Assembly (NCBI RefSeq): GCF_019774615.1
Contig: NZ_CP081497.1
Location: forward strand, 2,294,001 to 2,358,000
DNA: 64,000 bases
Origin: Streptomyces sp. BHT-5-2
GTDB lineage: Bacteria; Actinomycetota; Actinomycetes; Streptomycetales; Streptomycetaceae
Reading direction: 5' to 3'
The position numbers were made by a program, and so were the translations under genes. The notes under the pieces were generated by a model that saw nothing but the letters and a program-made list of their open reading frames with translations, searched no databases and was not told the DNA's origin. Below, piece by piece: positions 52,338 through 62,108 of the stretch (position 1 is its first letter; every line of letters begins with the position of its first letter).

Positions 52338-54530
52338 TCAGCCTTCGGTGATGTCGACGAGGATGTCCACGTCGCCCACGAGGACCAGTCCGCCTTCCGA
52401 GACCTCGACGGACGGCACGGCCCCGTCGCCGTCGCCGACGAACAGGCTCACGTCGGTCGTGTCCCTGACCTGCGGCACCGTCTCCAGCACGGTGAAGACG
52501 TCGCCCGTGTGGACGCGACGGCCCCACGGCCAGCCCCGCCCGTCGGGCCCGCCGTACGTGGGGTGGAAGAAGCGGCGCAGGGCCCGTTCGGCCGCCCGCC
52601 CGGTCTTCTCCTGGTCCGCCGGCGCGCTGCTCCAGGGGCGTACGGTCGCCGCGATCCCGAAGCGGTGGTAGTGGGGTCCCCTGACCCGCAGTCGTTCGCC
52701 CAGCAGTCGGGCGGCGTCGGCGACGCCCACCACCGAGTCCCGGACGTCCGGAGGGATGTCGAACGCGTCGCCGGGCGGCTCCTCCTCCGGGTCCCCCTCG
52801 AAGCGGGGCACCACAAGGACGTGGAGCGGGTCGTCCTCGCGACGCCAGAGGGCGGGCTCGGTCCTCGTCCCCTTGACGAAGTAGAAGACGCCGTCGATGA
52901 CGGCCACCGCGTCCGGGGACACCTGGCACTGCGGGGAGAGGCCGGGGAACGCCTCCGAGATCAGGGACCGCACCCCTCGGCTGCCCGGCTGCGGTACGAA
53001 GGCCCGGTCGGTGCAGGCGTAGGCGCGGTGGTAGAAGGTCTCGCCCTTGAAGAAGAACAGTTCGTGGGCGTCGGCCGCGGCGGGGTCGGCGAGGACGGCC
53101 ACCGCGTCGAGGTTCGAGGAGAACTCCTCCGGCAGGTCGGGGAACGCGCCGCTGATGTCCTGTGGTGACGGGTCCGCACCGTCCCAGAGGCACTGGGTCC
53201 CGTAGAACCACAGTCTGGGCTTGTCCTCGCCGGTGCGGATGACGGCGTCGAGGCGCTTGGCGTCCGCGACGGGCTGTGGCACCGCGTCACCTTCGTCGGG
53301 CCCGCCCGGTCCTTCCGGTCTTTCCGGTCGCTCCAGGGGCACTGGGAGAGGGGCGATGGTTCCGCCGTCGTCGAAGTAGTGCACGATCCGCAGCGGGTCC
53401 CGGGCGGCGACGGCGCAGGCGAGGACTTCGGCCGGGCGTCGCGGCACCATGAGGGCGGTGGGCACGCGTGAGTCGGTGGGCCGGGTGAGCGCCGTGACCC
53501 GGACCCGGGCGAGCCCCGCCACGTGCTCCTCGATGATCTGCTCGTGGTCGGCGGCCGTGACCGCGCGGCGCAGCGGTGCCAGGCCCAGCCCCGCGCGTTC
53601 CAACGCCTGCCGCCAGTCCTCCGCGTCCTCGGCGGGGGCGAGCACGCCGTCAACGGTCGCGGACAGTCCGGACTGCGCCACCGCCGTCAGCGGTGTTCCG
53701 ATGGGCACGCTGCCCTTCCGCCCTCGGTACACGCGGTACTCCGCGCTGATCTCCGTGCCCTCCGACGGCACGTTCCCGTGCTGCTCGGGGCCTCCCTCGG
53801 CGGGGACCAGGGGCCCGAGAACGACCTCGCACGAGGCGTCGTCCCACCAGTGGACCCGGTCGTCCGGCCCGACCTCCGCGAAGGTTCGGACCGCCCGCCA
53901 GACATCGCCCCCGACCCGGAGCGTCAGCGGTGGGCCGAACGCGGGCTCCGCGACCGGAGTGCCGGGCCCCCAAGGGCGGTGGCGCGTCGCGAAGCGACCG
54001 CCCGGGAGGCCGTCGGACCTGCCCAAAACCTCGGAAATCGAGACGAGTTGTTCGACGGCCTCCACCACTCCTGCGGACTGGTTCTCGGCGAGGACGAGCG
54101 GTGCGGTGGTCGCCAGGACGACCGGCTGCTCGCCCTCGGTCCTGACCTCGGTACCCGCCGGGATCGCGCGACGCGTGGCTGTAGTGCTGGTGCGTGCGAA
54201 CAGGACGGTGATCCTGGCGGGTGACGCGGGAAGCGGTGTGATGCCCATGAGCCGCAGCAGGGCAGATCGCTGACCTACCGTCATGCGATTGACGCGGTAG
54301 AGCAGTTGGTCGGTCCGCTCGGCGCAGGACTCGATCAGGGTGACGCCCGGGTCGGAGACGTTGTGATCGGTCCACTCGGGGACACGCCGCGGCAGGGCAC
54401 GCTTGGCGGCGTCCACGAGCGGTTGGAAGCGCAGGTCGTCCAGGTCCGGGACGGGAACGTCGGACAAGCCGGACGCGTCGGACAACGCGGTTGGCTCTGG
54501 CGGCAGTTCGGCCATCGGGAGGTCACTCAC
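52338..54530 (-). CDS. Baseplate J-like protein 1 with hemopexin-like insertion
   Basis: A 730-residue baseplate J-like wedge protein. WTDHNVSDPGVTLIESCAER and TDQLLYRVNRMTVGQRSALL open it, LAPLRRAVTAADHEQIIEEH near 340 starts the core J region, and RRFFHPTYGGPDGRGWPWGR with VFTVLETVPQVRDTTDVSLF closes it. Between about residues 456 and 560 lie two hemopexin-like units: FPDLPEEFSSNLDAVAVLAD with ELFFFKGETFYHRAY, and FPGLSPQCQVSPDAVAVIDG with VFYFVKGTRTEPALW. This is unusual for this protein. The GTG start at 54530 overlaps the gp25 stop by 8 bases. Confidence 0.88.
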   Translation of the reverse strand: MSDLPMAELPPEPTALSDASGLSDVPVPDLDDLRFQPLVDAAKRALPRRVPEWTDHNVSDPGVTLIESCAERTDQLLYRVNRMTVGQRSALLRLMGITPLPASPARITVLFARTSTTATRRAIPAGTEVRTEGEQPVVLATTAPLVLAENQSAGVVEAVEQLVSISEVLGRSDGLPGGRFATRHRPWGPGTPVAEPAFGPPLTLRVGGDVWRAVRTFAEVGPDDRVHWWDDASCEVVLGPLVPAEGGPEQHGNVPSEGTEISAEYRVYRGRKGSVPIGTPLTAVAQSGLSATVDGVLAPAEDAEDWRQALERAGLGLAPLRRAVTAADHEQIIEEHVAGLARVRVTALTRPTDSRVPTALMVPRRPAEVLACAVAARDPLRIVHYFDDGGTIAPLPVPLERPERPEGPGGPDEGDAVPQPVADAKRLDAVIRTGEDKPRLWFYGTQCLWDGADPSPQDISGAFPDLPEEFSSNLDAVAVLADPAAADAHELFFFKGETFYHRAYACTDRAFVPQPGSRGVRSLISEAFPGLSPQCQVSPDAVAVIDGVFYFVKGTRTEPALWRREDDPLHVLVVPRFEGDPEEEPPGDAFDIPPDVRDSVVGVADAARLLGERLRVRGPHYHRFGIAATVRPWSSAPADQEKTGRAAERALRRFFHPTYGGPDGRGWPWGRRVHTGDVFTVLETVPQVRDTTDVSLFVGDGDGAVPSVEVSEGGLVLVGDVDILVDITEG

Positions 54531-54924
54531 TGGGGGCGTCTCCGGGCAGGGTGTAGAAGGGGAAGACGAGGTTGCGGGGTTCGTTGGTGGCGCGCAGCCG
54601 GTAGCGGATGTCGATGTAGAGCACGCCGATGTCCTCGCTGTCGGTGCTGAACAGCAGGTCATCGACCTCGATCCGCGGTTCCCACCGGTCGAGTGCCCGG
54701 CGCACCTCCGCATCGGCGCGGGCCACGGTCGTGGCGTCGAGCGAGTCGAAGACCAGGCCGTGGATGCCGCAGCCGAACTCCGGCCGCATCGGCCGCTCGC
54801 CCGGCGCGGTGGACAGGATGATGCGCACGGCCTGTGCCACGTCCTCGGCACCGGTCGCCAGACCCACGCGGCCGGTGCCGGTGATGACGGCGGGGAACGC
54901 CCACCCCGCGCCGATGATGTCCAC
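54523..54924 (-). CDS. gpW/gp25-like baseplate protein
   Basis: A 133-residue gp25-type protein that joins the baseplate to the first sheath ring and nucleates sheath. AVRIILSTAPGERPMRPEFG is the family signature (the EPR-type motif), followed by CGIHGLVFDSLDATTVARAD, RALDRWEPRIEVDDLLF and IDIRYRLRATNEPRNLVFPF. The ATG at 54924 has GAGGGGAGA upstream. It lies 23 bases after the spike stop and overlaps J-like 1. Confidence 0.93.
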   Translation of the reverse strand: MDIIGAGWAFPAVITGTGRVGLATGAEDVAQAVRIILSTAPGERPMRPEFGCGIHGLVFDSLDATTVARADAEVRRALDRWEPRIEVDDLLFSTDSEDIGVLYIDIRYRLRATNEPRNLVFPFYTLPGDAPSE

Positions 54925-54947
54925 GGTCTTCTCCCCTCCGTGCCGGG

Positions 54948-56744
54948 TCAGTTGATGTCGACGGTGTTGCCGGTGATCGTGGTCCGCTGCCCTTCGAGCT
55001 TGAGATCGCCGCCGCTCTTCACCGTGACGGTGGCGCCCTCCAGCGTCAGCTGCCCGCCGCCGCTGCCGGCCGCCGTGACGGTCACCGTGCCGGCCCGGAG
55101 AATCAGGGTGCCCGTCTCGCCCGCGTCGATGGTCAGGGTGCCGTCGCCGCGGCCGTCGAGCGAGACCCGGACGGACTTCGCTCCCTCCCCGGCCGTGACG
55201 GCGACGGTGGTGTTCTTCCGGTCGAGGTGGGTGACGAGCTTGCCGTCGCCGCTCAGGAGTCGGACGCCCTGGGGGCCGTCGGCGGCGCTGAGCAGTTCGA
55301 CGCGATCACCTGAACGGGACGCCAGGGACCGCCTGTTGGCCCGTCCCGTACCGGCGTCGACGAGTGGCAGGCCGTGATCGGTGGGGGCGTCGACGCCGTT
55401 GTAGAGCCCGCCGAGGACGTACGGCCGGTCCAGCCGCCCGTGCTCGAACCCGACGAGGACCTCGTCCCCCGCCTCCGGGGCGAACACGCCGCCGCCGTCG
55501 ACCCCGCCCCACTGGACGGTACGGACCCAGTCCGTCACGTAGTCCTGCGACAGCCACGGAAGACGCAGCCGTACGGCGCCCCGCTGACCCTTCCCCGGTT
55601 CCTTGATGTCCGTGACGACCGCCACCGCGACGCCCGGCGCGCACAGCGGCGGCGGGTAGGGCACGACGGGCGGGGGGAGCGGGCCCACCCGGACCAGGGT
55701 CCGGTAGCCCTGGTCCCCGTCGAAGACATGGCCACAGGAGGTGATGGTGTACTTGCCGGTGAACGGCTCGCCCACCCCGGCCAGAGCCACCGGAACGCCC
55801 GCCCGCAGTTCGGGGGTGCCCGAGACCTCGGCGGCCAACGTGGCCATCGCCGCCGCCGACTCCGCCGCCAGCGCGCGGGCCGCCGCGTCCACCTGCGGCG
55901 CGGTGGTGTGCGCCCGGCCGCCGACGAGCAGTTCCGGCGCCGGCCCGGGGAAGGCCGTGCCGAGCCGCGCGGGCGTGACGCCCAGGCGCAGCCGTTCGCT
56001 GTCGCCCGCACCGGCCTTCGCGGACAGCGCGGCCTTGCCGTCGGGATCCCAGCCCCGGACCTCCACCTCGGCGACCTGCGCCTCGGAGGACACGGCTGCG
56101 CGCAGGCCCAGCAGGTTCACCCCGTGCTCCAGGACGAACGGGCTCCGGTCCGCTCCGGTGCCGGGTGCGGGCGCCGTGTCGGCGGCGGCCGGGCGGCGCA
56201 TGTGGAGGGTGCTCCCGTCGACCGTCAGACGCAGGCCGCGCTGGTCGGCGAGGTGGTTCAGGAACTCCCAGTCGGTCAGGTTGGGTTGGGCCACGTGCGG
56301 GATGCGGGTGCGCTCGGCCTCGATCCGGCCGGTCGTCAGGCCGTGCCGGGAGGCGGCCTGCCGGGCGGCCTCGGCCACCGTGGTGTCGACGTAGGCGGCC
56401 ACCCGCCGCCCCCGCGTCAGCCGGTGCCCCCGGTCCATGGCCCGCACGGTCGTGAACGTCCCGTCGGCGTCCACCTCCGTCTCCAGCGCCGTGACCTCGC
56501 CGTCGAAGATCCCCACCCGGGTGCGGCGGCGTGCGGCGGCCACCGCCACGGTCAGCGGCTCGCCGACGGCGAGCCGCGCCGCCGCCAGGAGCTGGTGCCC
56601 GGGATCGCGGAACCGTAGGGTCGCGCGGGCCGGCAGCCCCACCGACGTGTCCACGGAAGCCTCCACCAGCCGTTCCGCCCACAGTTCCGGCAGCGGGGAG
56701 CCGAACGCGATGACCGGCTCCGCCGCGTACAGCCGCTCCGTCAC
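54948..56744 (-). CDS. VgrG-like spike protein
   Basis: A 598-residue spike. Residues ~1-360 resemble the phage late-control D (gp27-like) hub: EASVDTSVGLPARATLRF, VGIFDGEVTALETEVDADG, and TDWEFLNHLADQRGLRLTVD. About 400-470 is the gp5-like OB fold: VRLRLPWLSQDYVTDWVRTV, FAPEAGDEVLVGFEHGRLDR, PYVLGGLYNG. After this a repetitive beta-helix tip (TLTIDAGETGTLILRAGTVT; LTLEGATVTVKSGGDLKLEG) ends the chain. The GTG start overlaps the LysM stop (GTGA). The tip may replace or hold a PAAR cap, which is not seen in the cluster. Such spikes can also carry cargo. Confidence 0.9.
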   Translation of the reverse strand: MTERLYAAEPVIAFGSPLPELWAERLVEASVDTSVGLPARATLRFRDPGHQLLAAARLAVGEPLTVAVAAARRRTRVGIFDGEVTALETEVDADGTFTTVRAMDRGHRLTRGRRVAAYVDTTVAEAARQAASRHGLTTGRIEAERTRIPHVAQPNLTDWEFLNHLADQRGLRLTVDGSTLHMRRPAAADTAPAPGTGADRSPFVLEHGVNLLGLRAAVSSEAQVAEVEVRGWDPDGKAALSAKAGAGDSERLRLGVTPARLGTAFPGPAPELLVGGRAHTTAPQVDAAARALAAESAAAMATLAAEVSGTPELRAGVPVALAGVGEPFTGKYTITSCGHVFDGDQGYRTLVRVGPLPPPVVPYPPPLCAPGVAVAVVTDIKEPGKGQRGAVRLRLPWLSQDYVTDWVRTVQWGGVDGGGVFAPEAGDEVLVGFEHGRLDRPYVLGGLYNGVDAPTDHGLPLVDAGTGRANRRSLASRSGDRVELLSAADGPQGVRLLSGDGKLVTHLDRKNTTVAVTAGEGAKSVRVSLDGRGDGTLTIDAGETGTLILRAGTVTVTAAGSGGGQLTLEGATVTVKSGGDLKLEGQRTTITGNTVDIN

Positions 56745-57463
56745 CAGGTACCTCCCGCGGGTCGTTCCTCCAGGACCGGCAGGACCAGCACCGTGCCCAC
56801 GGGCACCCGGGCCGGATCGTCGACGTCGTTGGCCGCGGCGATCGCCCGCCACCTCGTCGGATCGCCGTACGCCCGCCACGCCAGTCCGGCCAGGGTGTCG
56901 CCCGCCACCACGAGGTGGGTGTCCACCGCCCCGTCGCCGCCGGACGTCGGGTTCTGCCGGGGCGTCGAGCCGCCCACCTCCTCCAGGGAGACGGTGCAGG
57001 TGGCGCGCAGCGGTGTCCCGTCGTGCCCGAACCGGGTGTACGCCGCGTCGACCTGCGTCACCAGCGCGAGGAACGCGGTCGTGCGGGAACGCCCCCACTC
57101 CAGCCGCACCCAGGGTGCCGACGCGGGCTTCGCCGTGGCGCTCCGCGCGGTCGGGGCGCAGCAGTCGAGCAGCTTCTCCACCTGGTCCTGTACGCCGGAG
57201 CGGAAGTCGCCCGCGTCCAGGAACACCTCCAGCGTCATCGTGCGCGGCTGGGCCCCCACGAACTGCGCCCGTGGCGCCTCCTCGCTGGAGGGCGCCGGGC
57301 TGCGGTCCCAGCGGGCCTGCTTGCCGACCTGGAGCCGGTCGGGGTTGAAGTGGAAGCGGACGCGGCCGCGTTCCGGCCCCGGGGCGTTGCCGGTCCCCGT
57401 CGGCGGGTCGTAGATCACGAGGGCGGCGCGTACCGGTGCGCCTCCCAGCAGCTCGGGCAGCAT
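56741..57463 (-). CDS. LysM-domain baseplate protein (Afp7-like)
   Basis: A 240-residue protein with an N-terminal beta region (RVRFHFNPDRLQVGKQARWD; TMTLEVFLDAGDFRSGVQDQ) and a C-terminal LysM (VVAGDTLAGLAWRAYGDPTR, then IAAANDVDDPARVPVGTVLV) at about 182-235. The Afp7/gp53-like family with this order sits between tube and spike and binds the hub by its LysM, rather than peptidoglycan. The ATG at 57463 and GTGA overlap with the spike support its role. Confidence 0.92.
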   Translation of the reverse strand: MLPELLGGAPVRAALVIYDPPTGTGNAPGPERGRVRFHFNPDRLQVGKQARWDRSPAPSSEEAPRAQFVGAQPRTMTLEVFLDAGDFRSGVQDQVEKLLDCCAPTARSATAKPASAPWVRLEWGRSRTTAFLALVTQVDAAYTRFGHDGTPLRATCTVSLEEVGGSTPRQNPTSGGDGAVDTHLVVAGDTLAGLAWRAYGDPTRWRAIAAANDVDDPARVPVGTVLVLPVLEERPAGGTW

Positions 57464-57534
57464 GTGGTCCTCTCGACGGTTCGGAGGGGGCAGAGGTTCG
57501 GACGGGTCAGAGGCGCGGAGGGGGCTCAGGCGGG

Positions 57535-57966
57535 TCAGACGGTGACGCCCAGGAAGCCGTCGTGGGCGATCTCCAAGGTCTCCCGGGCCGGCTGCGACTG
57601 GTCCACGTCGAACGTCGGTCCGCTCCAGCGCACCGGCAGCACACCGTCGAGCAGCCACCGCACCAGCGGCCGCCGGTCCGGGCCGAGGGCGACGAGTTGC
57701 CCCGGCAGCCGCACCGGTTCGATGACCTGCGCCCGCAGCCACGCCCAGACGAGCACCGTCTCCTGGGTCAGCGGCCTGCTGAGCACGACGTTCGTGTAGC
57801 GCAGCCGTGTCGGCAGCTGCCACACGTGCCCGTTCGTCCCGCCCTCGACGCGCTCCTCGACGTCCATGGCGCAGCCGAGCCCTTCGCAGGACGTGAAGGA
57901 GCCGAGGGCGTGCATGCCGATGGAGAGCTGGAAGTGGGAACTGACGGCGAACGGCTGGTCCGGCAT
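57535..57966 (-). CDS. Tail tube protein 2 (tube initiator, Afp5-like)
   Basis: A 143-residue gp19-like tube protein, more diverged than tube 1. FAVSSHFQLSIGMHALGSFT, SCEGLGCAMDVEERVEGGTN and LTQETVLVWAWLRAQVIEP show the tube family. In Afp/PVC particles a second tube protein of this kind forms the first ring on the spike hub. Its position directly before the LysM and spike genes supports that. The gap to the LysM gene is 71 bases. Confidence 0.9.
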   Translation of the reverse strand: MPDQPFAVSSHFQLSIGMHALGSFTSCEGLGCAMDVEERVEGGTNGHVWQLPTRLRYTNVVLSRPLTQETVLVWAWLRAQVIEPVRLPGQLVALGPDRRPLVRWLLDGVLPVRWSGPTFDVDQSQPARETLEIAHDGFLGVTV

Positions 57967-58023
57967 GTGCGAGCACTCCGTGGGATCAGGCGGCGGGCTG
58001 CTGCGGGAGTGAAGCGTGGGGCG

Positions 58024-59798
<1,775 letters not shown>

Positions 59799-59802
<4 letters not shown>

Positions 59803-59957
59803 CGCCCTTCACCGATCGAGGAGTTGATCCGCGCGATCTCACGCACCCATGCACGCCGCTCCGCGTGCGGCAGGGCGAGGATGTCCTCGTACGCCCAGTG
59901 GAAGTGGTAGGCGATGTAGGCGCTCTCCTCACGGAGCCGGCGCTCCGGGTGCGTCAT
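59799..59957 (-). CDS. DUF6760-type small eCIS protein (52 aa)
   Basis: A 52-residue gene too small to be obvious. The ATG at 59957 overlaps the upstream stop (ATGA) and its TGA overlaps the next GTG (GTGA). The sequence begins MTHPERRLREESAYIAYHFH, continues WAYEDILALPHAERRAWVRE and ends near IARINSSIGEGR. The HxxWxxxDILxLPHxERRxWVxEI pattern is typical of the small DUF6760 proteins found beside actinobacterial tail-assembly genes. Its place after the assembly-chaperone-like protein recalls the second small assembly protein of phage tails (gpT, gpE'). Confidence 0.8.
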
Positions 59958-60349
59958 GCTTCCCCCAGGCGGCCGCCCGTGGCCGGTCCGGGCAGGGCGA
60001 AGCTGGTTCCGCAGGAGGGGCAGGCGACGGCTCCATGACCGGAGTCCAGGCCGTTGATGCGTCGGTAGAGGTCCTGGAGGTGGGCGAGGTCCTTGGCGAA
60101 GAGCCGTTCCACCACGCCCGCGTGGATGTCGCTCACGGTCCCCAGCCGTGTGATGACGAGGCTGAGGAGGACGACCCCCAGATAGGCGGGGTTCTCCCGG
60201 ACCCGCTGGTCGATCAGGGGCGACAGCTCGTCGCGGGCCGTGGCGAGCCGCATGGCGCCCTTGCGGTGCACGGTGCCCGCGGCGTCCACATAGCCGTGGG
60301 GGAGCTCGAAGTCGTACTCGGTGCGCAACAGCGAATCGTTCTCCGGCAT
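59954..60349 (-). CDS. Tail-assembly-chaperone-like protein
   Basis: A 131-residue protein. YDFELPHGYVDAAGTVHRKG, MRLATARDELSPLIDQRVRE and NPAYLGVVLLSLVITRLGTV followed by LFAKDLAHLQDLYRRIN are typical of the phage tail-assembly chaperone type (gpG/gpE-like). It adds a C-terminal Cys pair (VACPSCGTSFALPG) that may be half a zinc ribbon. Its stop overlaps the DUF6760-type start by 4 bases. Such pairs help tube or tape-measure folding and assembly. Confidence 0.8.
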   Translation of the reverse strand: MPENDSLLRTEYDFELPHGYVDAAGTVHRKGAMRLATARDELSPLIDQRVRENPAYLGVVLLSLVITRLGTVSDIHAGVVERLFAKDLAHLQDLYRRINGLDSGHGAVACPSCGTSFALPGPATGGRLGEA

Positions 60350-60452
60350 GGTGGGGCGGTTCCTCCTTCTGCGCCGGGCAACCGGGTGCCGGCCGGCGGA
60401 TCCCGGCTCCCGCCGCAGGGTGGGAGCCGGGAGGGTCGTCAGTACGCGGCCG

Positions 60453-62009
60453 TCAATGGATGTACTGGTCGAGCAGGAGACTGACCGGGGTCTTCGCCAC
60501 CCAGACCCGTACGGCGAACACGTCCGCCTTGTCGCCGGCCGTCAGCACCGGGGAGGCGGCCGAACCGTCGGTTCCGCTCGTCACCTTGGCGGTGTCCACG
60601 CCGCCGGGGAACGTCGCCGCGCCCTCGTCCCGGATCTTGAAGGTGACCTCGGCGCCTGGCACGGGACTGCCGTTCTCGTCCTCCACGATGACCCTCATCG
60701 GCTCGTCGAAGGACTTGCCCGGGGGGACGGTCTGCCCGGCACCCGCGACGTACCGGACGTGGTGCGCGGTGCCCACCGGCGGGGCGACGGTGAGCCGGGA
60801 GAAGGGCGCGACGGCCTCGGTCTCCGTCCAGCGGGCGGTGACGACGCAGGGGCCTTCCTTGAGCGCCTTGAGCAGGGAGCTCGTGGCGACGCCGAGCTGG
60901 TCGGGATCGCCGCCGGTGTAACGGACCTCCTTCGGTTTGCCGTTCTCGAAGACGGCCGAGCCGCCCTCGACGGAGAACTCGATCCGTTGCTCGGCCACCG
61001 GAGTGCCGTCCAGTTGGACGGCCTTGACCACGAGCGGTTCGGGGAAGCGCTGACCGACCGAAGCCGACTGGTCGTCTCCGGAGACGACGGTCAGCCGGTA
61101 CCGGGACACGCGCCGCAACGCCGGCCTGCCGGAGAGCGCGGCCCACGGTCGGCTGTCGGCGGACACGGCCAGCCCCGAGGCCCGCGAACCGTCGCCGGTG
61201 GAGAACACGGTCGCCCTGCCCTCTCCGGGCAGGACGTAGCCGATGGCGTCGCCCTGGGGGCTGGTGAACCACAGGGTGCCGTCCGCGGTCGTCTTCAGAC
61301 GGTGCGCCGGACAGGGGGCGTCGACACGCGTGATCAGACCGTCCTCGACGCTGTACTTGAAGAGCGCGTTGTCCGGGCTGGCCACCCATACGATGTCGCC
61401 CGACGGCGTGACCGCCAGGTCCCGTGGCTCGACGCCGATGTTGACGGGAGGGAGGAAGCTGCCGGTGTGCGCGTCATACCTGACCAGCGACCTGCCCCCG
61501 GGAGAGCTGAGCCAGTAGAGGGTGGGCTCGCGCTCCGAGACGGCCACGCCGTAGAGGCCGTCGTCGTACGAGAGCGAATTCGAGGTGGCGCCACCGGAGT
61601 TGACGAAGACCAGCCGGTTCCGGTCGGCCAGTACCGCGACGATGCGGTCCCATCCTTCACGGCTCTTGGCCAGCGCCATGGAATGGCACTCCCGCCCACT
61701 GTCCAGAGGGTGGATCTGGTAGCTGCCGTGGCTGTCGCATTTGACGAAGGCGGCTCCGCTCTGCCCCGAGATGAAGGTCCACACTCCGTGGCCGGGCCAG
61801 GCGATCAGGGAGTCAGCGGTGCCGGAAAAGGGCGGCCCCGGAGTGAAGACGGTGCTGCCCCAGGGGCTACGGGGTTCAAAGCGGCCGATCGTGCCCTCTG
61901 CCGTCACGAACCACAGGTTCTGGTCGTCGCTCTGCCATGCCAGGTCCACGGCGGGCGCGCCGATGGGGAACTCGTCGGGGTTGCTGGCGGGAATCGTAGT
62001 GGCTGTCAT
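60453..62009 (-). CDS. Propeller plus Ig-like protein A (fibre or cargo candidate)
   Basis: A 518-residue protein. Residues ~1-300 form a Vgb/lactonase-like propeller (VDLAWQSDDQNLWFVTAEGT; LAVTPSGDIVWVASPDNALF; GTLWFTSPQGDAIGYVLPGE). Residues ~305-510 hold two Ig-like (bacterial Big-type) domains: VVSGDDQSASVGQRFPEPLV with IEFSVEGGSAVF, and VRYVAGAGQTVPPGKSFDEP with AEVTFKIRDEGAATFPGGVD. There is no signal peptide. It is followed 103 bases on by the chaperone-like gene. Propeller plus Ig modules suit adhesion or binding, so a tail-fibre-like role is inferred. It is partly related in design to protein B. Confidence 0.8.
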   Translation of the reverse strand: MTATTIPASNPDEFPIGAPAVDLAWQSDDQNLWFVTAEGTIGRFEPRSPWGSTVFTPGPPFSGTADSLIAWPGHGVWTFISGQSGAAFVKCDSHGSYQIHPLDSGRECHSMALAKSREGWDRIVAVLADRNRLVFVNSGGATSNSLSYDDGLYGVAVSEREPTLYWLSSPGGRSLVRYDAHTGSFLPPVNIGVEPRDLAVTPSGDIVWVASPDNALFKYSVEDGLITRVDAPCPAHRLKTTADGTLWFTSPQGDAIGYVLPGEGRATVFSTGDGSRASGLAVSADSRPWAALSGRPALRRVSRYRLTVVSGDDQSASVGQRFPEPLVVKAVQLDGTPVAEQRIEFSVEGGSAVFENGKPKEVRYTGGDPDQLGVATSSLLKALKEGPCVVTARWTETEAVAPFSRLTVAPPVGTAHHVRYVAGAGQTVPPGKSFDEPMRVIVEDENGSPVPGAEVTFKIRDEGAATFPGGVDTAKVTSGTDGSAASPVLTAGDKADVFAVRVWVAKTPVSLLLDQYIH

Positions 62010-62108
62010 TCTGGTGCTCCCTCCGAGCGGAGCTATGGAGACATTTCGGCAATGCCGCGAGAGTGCGTGCCAGGCGCCGCGACACCGCGGAGATCCGTCT
62101 GAAGCGCC

